DNA of 6,708 bases from Desulfobacteria bacterium (lineage in GTDB: Bacteria; Desulfobacterota; Desulfobacteria; Desulfobacterales; C00003060). Below the pieces are notes generated by a model. It was not told where the DNA came from, ran no database searches, and worked only from the letters and a program-made list of their open reading frames with translations. The stretch covers positions 1 to 6,708 of the forward strand of contig JAQYWL010000331.1 of NCBI GenBank assembly GCA_030145035.1, written 5' to 3'. Below, piece by piece: positions 1-4,207 of the stretch. Position 1 is the first letter of the stretch. Each line of letters opens with the position of its first letter. Both the position numbers and the translations under genes were made by a program.

Positions 1-41
1 AGTGTCAGCAGAAGTATCTCAATCGACGAGGGGTCGCCCAA
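1..41 (-). CDS. possible start of a further gene, cut by the window edge
   Basis: On the minus strand a GGAGG ribosome-binding site (47-51) follows the hairpin behind the guanylyltransferase stop. Five bases later a TTG (39-41) opens a frame that stays open to the window edge, reading about 13 residues (Met/Leu-Gly-Asp-Pro-Ser-Ser-Ile-Glu-Ile-Leu-Leu-Leu-Thr). A second in-frame TTG lies one codon upstream. The layout, with stop, hairpin, GGAGG and start, is the same as at the junction of the two kinase genes. If real, the gene would be co-transcribed with the guanylyltransferase. Thirteen residues are too few to recognise a family, and a TTG start is weak evidence, so this is tentative. Confidence 0.3.
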   Translation of the reverse strand, partial: MGDPSSIEILLLT

Positions 42-55
42 CAAAACCTCCAGTT

Positions 56-78
56 ATGAAATCGCTGCGCGATTTCAT
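56..78. repeat. hairpin repeat, copy 1 (10-bp stem, 3-nt loop)
   Basis: A perfect inverted repeat: ATGAAATCGC, loop TGC, GCGATTTCAT. It begins four bases past the guanylyltransferase stop codon in the direction of transcription. It is one of three related copies (also 4179-4205 and 6511-6537). All three have GTTAT on the plus-strand left flank and the core AAATCGC/GCGATTT. Here one A-T pair of the other copies is replaced by a G-C pair on both arms. No T-run follows the stem on the minus strand, so it does not look like a classical intrinsic terminator, although a role in 3'-end stability is possible. Confidence 0.85.
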
Positions 79-82
79 GAAC

Positions 83-1186
83 TTATTTCTTCTCCATAGC
101 CTGAACAAGCTTTTTTAGATCCTCGGTACGATCCTTGTGAGTAATCAGGGTTCTCGAGCCTGCCCGAACGATCACGAGATCTTTGACCCCGATCACAACC
201 ATGGTCTCCTTGGGGTCTTCGCAGAAGACAAGGTTATCTGTTGCATCCAGCGTCATAGCTTTCCCTCTATAGCGGTTTCCTGCTTCATCTTCTGGCAGGT
301 AGCTTTTCAGTGCCAGCCAGCCGCCTACATCATTCCAGGAAAACCTGGATGCCACACAACACACGTTTTGCGCCTTCTCCATCACGCCAAAGTCGATTGA
401 GACAGCATGAAGCGACTCGAATGCCGCCTTAAGAGCTTGATCCCACTGCGGAGTCTGATCAAACGCAGCCGCACGCGAAAGAACTATGGCATGATTTGGC
501 AGGTGCATCTCGATCTCTTTCAATATAGCATCTGCGGTCCACACGAACATGCCGGAGTTCCAGTAAAACCTGCCCGACTCAACGTACCGGCAGGCTGTTT
601 CCAGGTCTGGCTTCTCCTTGAAGCGCAGGAGCCGGAAGTGTTCAATCCTGTGATCATCCTCATCTTCATCCTTATAATCAACCGCAATTTGCATGCCACG
701 TTCCAGGTACCCGTAACCTGTAGCCGGGTAAGTCGGCTCAATGCCGAAGGTGTAAAGGGTATTATCATCAACTGCCCTGCGGACCGCTGAAAGCAGGGTC
801 TTCTGGAATAGAGCAACGGGTTCGATCAGGTGATCCGCGGTCGATGTTGCTATTACAGGGTTGCCAAAACGTCTGCGGCATAGCACCGCAGCAAGACCCA
901 CAGCAGCAGCAGTATCACGCCTTATGGGCTCTCCGATAATATTTTCGACCGGAATTTGGGGAAGCTGCTCCTTTACGATCGAGACAAAGGCGGCATTGGT
1001 TAAAATTAGTATCCGCTCAGGAGGCACAAGACTCGAAACGCGATCAAAGCTCTTTTGCAACAAGGTCCGGTCACCGAACAGGTCAAGAAACTGCTTCGGC
1101 CTTTCTTCCGTGCTCAACGGCCAGAATCTTGTTCCTGCCCCTCCGGCCATGATAACCACGACCAAATCTAATCTTTCTTCCTCCAT
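83..1186 (-). CDS. manC: mannose-1-phosphate guanylyltransferase (GDP-mannose pyrophosphorylase)
   Basis: This soluble enzyme converts mannose-1-phosphate and GTP to GDP-mannose and pyrophosphate, supplying mannosyl, fucosyl or rhamnosyl donors for surface polysaccharides. The 367-residue product carries the nucleotidyltransferase signature GGAGTR (15-20) followed by RPKQF (29-33). It also has an ADH motif with the likely metal-binding Asp118, GYGY (157-160), FKEKP (189-193), WNSGMF (209-214), DFGVMEK (265-271) and WNDVGGW (284-290). A C-terminal segment of about 60 residues looks like the usual beta-helical tail. It lacks the roughly 110-residue isomerase domain of bifunctional ManC/AlgA enzymes, which is encoded separately at 1541-1894. 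The acidic run DEDEDD (173-178) looks like a surface insertion. The ATG is supported by AAGGAAG six bases upstream. Another guanylyltransferase subtype is possible, but the nucleotidyltransferase assignment is firm. Confidence 0.93.
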   Translation of the reverse strand: MEEERLDLVVVIMAGGAGTRFWPLSTEERPKQFLDLFGDRTLLQKSFDRVSSLVPPERILILTNAAFVSIVKEQLPQIPVENIIGEPIRRDTAAAVGLAAVLCRRRFGNPVIATSTADHLIEPVALFQKTLLSAVRRAVDDNTLYTFGIEPTYPATGYGYLERGMQIAVDYKDEDEDDHRIEHFRLLRFKEKPDLETACRYVESGRFYWNSGMFVWTADAILKEIEMHLPNHAIVLSRAAAFDQTPQWDQALKAAFESLHAVSIDFGVMEKAQNVCCVASRFSWNDVGGWLALKSYLPEDEAGNRYRGKAMTLDATDNLVFCEDPKETMVVIGVKDLVIVRAGSRTLITHKDRTEDLKKLVQAMEKK

Positions 1187-1257
1187 GTTCAGCTTCCTTG
1201 TGTGAGCATTAACGGGGTCCCTTTGTCTCTCACAGAGTCCACAGAGTCGCTGAGTTC

Positions 1258-1292
1258 TTGAGCAGATTTCCTGAGAGGGGAAATCTGCTCAA
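1258..1292. repeat. 14-bp perfect inverted repeat with 7-nt loop
   Basis: The arms TTGAGCAGATTTCC (1258-1271) and GGAAATCTGCTCAA (1279-1292) are exactly complementary around a 7-nt loop. It lies 72 bases upstream of the guanylyltransferase start on the coding strand, so it could fold in that gene's leader. No T-run follows on either strand, which argues against a terminator. The core GAAATC/GATTTC faintly resembles the three-copy hairpin family, but flanks and loop differ, so it is not counted as a member. Confidence 0.75.
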
Positions 1293-1299
1293 ACTGCCA

Positions 1300-1315
1300 T
1301 CCCGCTCACGCGGGA
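1300..1315. repeat. small GC-rich hairpin (6-bp stem, 4-nt loop)
   Basis: TCCCGC and GCGGGA pair around loop TCAC. It is 7 bases from the 14-bp inverted repeat, and both would sit in the leader of the guanylyltransferase mRNA if the promoter candidate at 1323-1350 is real. No matching second copy was seen in the window. Confidence 0.5.
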
Positions 1316-1322
1316 AATTACT

Positions 1323-1350
1323 ATTGTAAGAAAAGTGTCTGGCTGATCAA
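1323..1350 (-). promoter_or_regulatory. candidate sigma70 promoter for the guanylyltransferase gene
   Basis: On the minus strand TTGATC (1345-1350, four of six matches to the -35 consensus) is followed after 16 bases by TACAAT (1323-1328, five of six matches to the -10 consensus). It would start transcription near 1315 and give a leader of about 130 bases carrying two hairpins. The -35 match is mediocre and no activator site was recognised. The gene could instead be read from the cupin's promoter. Confidence 0.3.
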
Positions 1351-1361
1351 TTTGGATAATC

Positions 1362-1373
1362 CTTTGGCCAAAG
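1362..1373. repeat. 12-bp perfect palindrome
   Basis: CTTTGGCCAAAG reads the same on both strands. It sits just upstream of the candidate guanylyltransferase promoter and could be a binding site for a dimeric regulator. No second copy was found, so a role is speculative. Confidence 0.4.
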
Positions 1374-1396
1374 ATGGGAATTTCAGGATCAATAAC

Positions 1397-1413
1397 GTCC
1401 GCCCTAGGCGGAC
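1397..1413. repeat. GTCCGCC palindrome, intergenic copy
   Basis: GTCCGCC and GGCGGAC pair around loop CTA. The identical arms occur again at 2604-2620 around a different loop (GCA), inside the hybrid kinase gene. Identical arms with different 3-nt loops match the organisation of the AAATCGC hairpin family and suggest a second dispersed small-palindrome family. Confidence 0.65.
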
Positions 1414-1420
1414 TGAGTTG

Positions 1421-1456
1421 TTGGTCTGATTTTTCCTACTCAAAGAATCAGACCAA
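1421..1456. repeat. long hairpin downstream of the cupin gene
   Basis: TTGGTCTGATT (1421-1431) and AATCAGACCAA (1446-1456) are exact complements over 11 bp. The stem extends inward by three more pairs (one a G-T), leaving an 8-nt loop. It lies about 85 bases past the cupin stop on the coding strand. The stem is strong enough to cap a transcript 3' end, but no T-run follows on the minus strand, so it is not called a terminator. Confidence 0.65.
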
Positions 1457-1540
1457 AGAAGTTATCTCTGGTGATCTCTGCGGACTCAAGCGACCAAAGG
1501 GAGCGGGCGAGAAATTCTCAGCCCTGTGATCAGATACCTT

Positions 1541-1894
1541 TTATTTTCTTCCAAAATCATCCTCCAGCCGTTCAATATCATCTTCTCCAAAATAATCACC
1601 AGTCTGAATCTCAATAAAGGCCATGTCCTCGGTGCCAGGGTTCATGATGCGGTGGACCGCCCTGCGTGGAATATCAACCGATTGACCACCCTTGAGGTGT
1701 AGCTCCTCATCATCCCGCGTCACGATTGCTTCACCATTCAGGATGTACCAGTGCTCCGATCGGCGGCGGTGTCGCTGGAGACTCAACCGCTTACCGGGAT
1801 AAACAATGATGCGCTTGACCTTGTGGTCCGGCTCATCCGCAAGCACCTGGTAGTAGCCCCATGGACGATGGTCTTCTTCCATGTCTTTGGTCAT
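1541..1894 (-). CDS. stand-alone type II mannose-6-phosphate isomerase cupin
   Basis: This 117-residue protein matches the C-terminal isomerase domain of bifunctional ManC/AlgA enzymes, which interconverts fructose-6-phosphate and mannose-6-phosphate. It opens with RPWGYY (10-15). Cupin motif 1 is GKRLSLQRHRRRSEHW with metal-ligand candidates Gln40, His42 and Glu47; motif 2 runs from Gly70 through Pro76, His81 and Asn85. It ends with GEDDI (103-107) and FGR, typical of the family. The metal-binding set Q-H-E-H appears intact, so activity is plausible. No signal peptide or membrane segment is visible. The start is uncertain: Met1 lacks a strong ribosome-binding site, and Met5 is also possible. 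It lies upstream of the guanylyltransferase on the same strand, the reverse of the domain order in the fused enzyme. A non-catalytic sugar-binding cupin is an alternative. Confidence 0.88.
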   Translation of the reverse strand: MTKDMEEDHRPWGYYQVLADEPDHKVKRIIVYPGKRLSLQRHRRRSEHWYILNGEAIVTRDDEELHLKGGQSVDIPRRAVHRIMNPGTEDMAFIEIQTGDYFGEDDIERLEDDFGRK

Positions 1895-1915
1895 GATTGA
1901 TTACTTTACAGAATG

Positions 1916-2146
1916 GGCATCCTTCATTTTCGCCATAAAGTAGTTTACACCTATTGACCAGTGTTCAGGTTCCAGGTTTCAGGTTCCAGGTTTCAGGTGT
2001 CAGTGTTTCTTGTACCTGACACCTGAAACCTGACACCCGACACCAAAAAGTACACCTGACACCTGACACCAAAAAGTAGGAACAAAAGACCTTATCTCTT
2101 GGCGCCCGCATCCTTGATAAGTGTAAACCGAGGAATGAAGGATGCC
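1916..2146. repeat. 231-bp inverted-repeat element between hybrid kinase and cupin
   Basis: The ends are exact 13-bp inverted repeats: GGCATCCTTCATT (1916-1928) and AATGAAGGATGCC (2134-2146). Inside them a second pair, GTTTACAC (1943-1950) and GTGTAAAC (2121-2128), also faces inward, with spacing to the outer pair differing between sides (14 versus 5 bases). The centre holds the facing heptad arrays listed separately. There is no open reading frame. The layout resembles a MITE-like non-autonomous element or a cruciform-forming locus, but no target-site duplication is obvious. This accounts for most of the 286-bp gap 1895-2180. The left end lies 22 bases upstream of the cupin start, so the cupin's promoter is either inside the element or beyond it. 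Confidence 0.65.
1966..2078. repeat. two facing arrays of a 7-nt motif, with 17-bp central inverted repeat
   Basis: On the left, CAGG recurs at 1966, 1973, 1980, 1987 and 1994 (CAG at 2001), an exact 7-base period. On the right its complement CCTG recurs at 2015, 2022, 2029, 2055 and 2062, with degenerate steps at 2036, 2043 and 2069 in the same phase apart from one 12-base step. The inner part forms an exact 17-bp stem (1987-2003 with 2016-2032) around a 12-nt loop. The right side also contains a 24-base direct repeat (2029-2052 and 2055-2078) differing at one base, each ending in CCAAAAAGTA. It is too short-phased and spacer-free to be a CRISPR array. Confidence 0.85.
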
Positions 2147-2180
2147 ATTGTGTTAACCGGAGGGACAGAGTGGGGTTGTT

Positions 2181-4163
2181 TCAACTATCGAGGATCTCTC
2201 TTATCCTTTGAGACACCTGACTCATGTTGAAGGGCTTCTGAATAAAGCCATCACAACCACGGTCCAGTATCTCGCTCGCCTGGCCGTTTATGCTGTATCC
2301 GCTTGAAAGGAGCACCTTTATGTCCGGGTTGATCTCCTTCATGCGGTCATAGGCTTCACCACCACCCATGTCCGGCATGATCATGTCCAGGATGACCAGG
2401 GCAACCTTGTCCTTGTTCTTCTCATAGACCTCTATGGCTTCTTTGCCGTTTCTGGCCAACAGGACCTCGTAGCCCGCGGCTCTTAGCATGTCCTGGCCAA
2501 CATCAATAATCATATCCTCATCATCTACAAACAGAATCGTCTCGCGTCCCTGCTGAATCTCTTTCTCTCCGGCCTCGGGCCTCTGCTCGCCCTCCGGGGC
2601 GTAGTCCGCCGCAGGCGGACGGAGGTTCACCACTGCTTCCACTGCTGGCAGGTAAATGGTAAAGGTGGTTCCCCTACCCTTTTCACTGCAAATGTTGATG
2701 ATGCCGCCATGATTATTGATGATACCATAAGCAGAGGCAAGACCCAGACCCGTACCCCTGCCCATCTCCTTGGTGGTAAAAAAGGGCTCAAATATCCGCT
2801 GTTGGGTCTTTTCGTCCATGCCAACGCCGGTGTCGGTCACAGATACCTCCACGTAGTTGCCAGGCTTTGCCCCAAAAGGACTCACATACTTCTCATCAAG
2901 CCTCACAGTTTCTGTTTGAAGGTATAAGTCCCCGCCTCCTGGCATGGCCTGCCAGGCGTTGACATAAAGGTTTAACAGTACCTGCTCGATCTGTCCCCGG
3001 TCTACTTCTACCGTCCAGATGTCCTTCTGATATTTTCTGTGAACCCTGATCTCCTTTTTGGTGCGGCCAAACATCTCAAAACTCTTCTCGATGAGCTCGT
3101 TAATATCCGTGGGTCTGACCTCGTACTTGCCACCCCTGGCAAAACCTAAAAGCTGCCCGGTCAGATCTGACCCCCTTTTAACCAAATCCTCTACCCCCTT
3201 GATGTGTTCAAAATTGGGATGGTCAGAATCGATATCCAGAAATATCAAAGAGGTGTGCCCCTGGATACCCATGAGCAGGTTGTTAAAGTCATGGGCAATA
3301 CCACCAGCAAGGGTTCCAATGGCCTCCATCTTCTTGGCTTGTAGCAATCGGGCTTCAAGGCGCTTGCGATCCGTGATATCTCTTGCCACCCCATAAGTTC
3401 CCATAAAAGCTTTCTCTTTCTGGTCAACAGGTCTATCATACATCCCCATGGACTTTAATTCCACCGCCAAAATTTTCTTGGGGCCATTGTGTTTCTGAAG
3501 ACATTTCAGGTTTAATTCCACACCCGTCGTGGCACGTCCACCGGTTCTCCTCTCGTTGAAAATGTTTTTCGCTTTATCCATATCCTCTTCAAAGACAATG
3601 GAGGTATAATGTTTACCAATCAACTGGTCATTTTTGTAGCCAAGTAGAGACTCGACAGCACCATTTATGAATGTAAATTTCCCATCATGATCGAGGGTAT
3701 AAATTATATCCGGGGAGGCATTGACCAGATATTGGTATCGCTTTTCTGTTAGCTCGAGTCTTACGTTGATAAGTTCATTTTCCTTCTTCAACTTATTATG
3801 ATTAAGGGCATTTTTCACTCTTGTTAATAATTGCTCAAAATCAAAGGGCTTTCTAAAATAATCGTAGGCCCCTCTCCTCAAGGATTCTACGGCTGAGTCT
3901 ACGGAAACGTGTCCTGTCATAACGATGACCAGGGGCTCTGGATTTTGGCTGTTTATATAGTCCATGATCTGGTGACCAGTCATGTCCGGCATAACAATGT
4001 CCAGAAGAACAAGATCAAAGCTATCCCTGGAGAGACATTCTATCGCTTCTTTGCCACTGTAACCTGTTTGCGCCTCATAGCCCTCCCTGCTTAACAAGAT
4101 CTTGAGGCTATCGCACATACGAGGTTCATCATCAATAATCAAGATCCTAGGCACATGAGACAT
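2181..4163 (-). CDS. cytoplasmic hybrid histidine kinase, receiver-PAS-kinase-receiver
   Basis: This two-component protein has no transmembrane segment. Numbering below is from the upstream GTG at 4175; subtract 4 for the preferred ATG. Domains: receiver 1 (about 9-125) with acid pocket Asp15/Asp16, phospho-acceptor Asp59, Thr87 and Lys109; a short charged helix (about 126-146); PAS (about 146-270, ending RDITDRKR); dimerisation domain with His295 in GGIAHDFNNL; ATPase with Asn406, DTGVG (448-452), FEPFF (462-466) and GRGTGLGL (472-479); a Pro/Glu-rich linker (about 512-545); receiver 2 (about 546-664) with Asp551/Asp552, Asp597, Ser624 or Ser625, and Lys647. All catalytic residues are present and there is no output domain. 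The ATG at 4163 is chosen because GGAGGT (4168-4173) lies four bases upstream, whereas a GTG start at 4175 would overlap that site. It follows the HDOD kinase by 44 bases, probably in one operon. Confidence 0.93.
   Translation of the reverse strand: MSHVPRILIIDDEPRMCDSLKILLSREGYEAQTGYSGKEAIECLSRDSFDLVLLDIVMPDMTGHQIMDYINSQNPEPLVIVMTGHVSVDSAVESLRRGAYDYFRKPFDFEQLLTRVKNALNHNKLKKENELINVRLELTEKRYQYLVNASPDIIYTLDHDGKFTFINGAVESLLGYKNDQLIGKHYTSIVFEEDMDKAKNIFNERRTGGRATTGVELNLKCLQKHNGPKKILAVELKSMGMYDRPVDQKEKAFMGTYGVARDITDRKRLEARLLQAKKMEAIGTLAGGIAHDFNNLLMGIQGHTSLIFLDIDSDHPNFEHIKGVEDLVKRGSDLTGQLLGFARGGKYEVRPTDINELIEKSFEMFGRTKKEIRVHRKYQKDIWTVEVDRGQIEQVLLNLYVNAWQAMPGGGDLYLQTETVRLDEKYVSPFGAKPGNYVEVSVTDTGVGMDEKTQQRIFEPFFTTKEMGRGTGLGLASAYGIINNHGGIINICSEKGRGTTFTIYLPAVEAVVNLRPPAADYAPEGEQRPEAGEKEIQQGRETILFVDDEDMIIDVGQDMLRAAGYEVLLARNGKEAIEVYEKNKDKVALVILDMIMPDMGGGEAYDRMKEINPDIKVLLSSGYSINGQASEILDRGCDGFIQKPFNMSQVSQRIREILDS
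2604..2620. repeat. GTCCGCC palindrome inside the hybrid kinase gene
   Basis: GTCCGCC and GGCGGAC flank loop GCA. The same arms occur between genes at 1397-1413. Here the palindrome is read in frame as part of the linker between the ATPase and the second receiver (around Arg519 to Asp524, in LRPPAADY), where an insertion would be structurally tolerated. Local GC is higher than in surrounding coding sequence. Confidence 0.6.
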
Positions 4164-4167
4164 TGCG

Positions 4168-4173
4168 ACCTCC
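4168..4173 (-). promoter_or_regulatory. ribosome-binding site fixing the hybrid kinase start
   Basis: GGAGGT on the minus strand lies four bases before ATG 4161-4163, close to ideal spacing. The alternative GTG at 4173-4175 overlaps the site, so translation most likely starts at the ATG and the first four residues of the longer frame are not made. The site is only five bases past the end of hairpin copy 2 (4179-4205). Confidence 0.8.
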
Positions 4174-4178
4174 ACAAG

Positions 4179-4205
4179 TTATAAAATCGCTCTGCGATTT
4201 TATAA
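4179..4205. repeat. hairpin repeat, copy 2 (12-bp stem, 3-nt loop), between two kinase genes
   Basis: A perfect inverted repeat: TTATAAAATCGC, loop TCT, GCGATTTTATAA. It begins two bases past the HDOD kinase stop codon and ends five bases before the Shine-Dalgarno of the hybrid kinase, so it fills nearly the whole intercistronic gap. No T-run follows. The position would allow it to protect the upstream message, reduce read-through, or modulate initiation at the downstream site, but the sequence does not show which. Confidence 0.88.
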
Positions 4206-4207
4206 AG

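Larger units (their letters stand above)
1218..1502. repeat. hairpin-rich intergenic segment bounded by imperfect inverted repeats
   Basis: This is most of the 354-bp gap between the cupin and guanylyltransferase genes, and no gene is seen in it. The ends are related in inverted orientation: the minus strand of 1218-1246 and the plus strand of 1476-1502 share CTCTG(T/C)GGACTC and then CAAAGGGA, separated by 7-9 poorly matching bases. The left end also holds a 9-bp tandem repeat, CACAGAGTC (1231-1248). Several hairpins lie between the ends and are listed separately. No target-site duplication is evident. It may be a small non-autonomous element or a pile-up of scattered repeats; the sequence does not decide. 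Confidence 0.45.

Noticed and set aside
407..790. A 127-codon plus-strand open frame across the guanylyltransferase gene
   Set aside because: It lies wholly opposite a gene whose product has every expected family motif; the translated product shows no domain and has no ribosome-binding site.
1421..1456. Hairpin past the cupin gene as an intrinsic terminator
   Set aside because: The stem is strong but no T-run follows it on the minus strand; the same is true of the 1258-1292 hairpin and of the three AAATCGC hairpins.
1187..1540. A riboswitch or tRNA gene in the hairpin-rich gap
   Set aside because: The hairpins are separate simple stems; no cloverleaf, T-loop or conserved riboswitch core was recognised.
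1966..2078. Heptad arrays as a possible CRISPR array
   Set aside because: The repeat unit is 7 bases with no spacers, the arrays face each other, and no cas gene is present.
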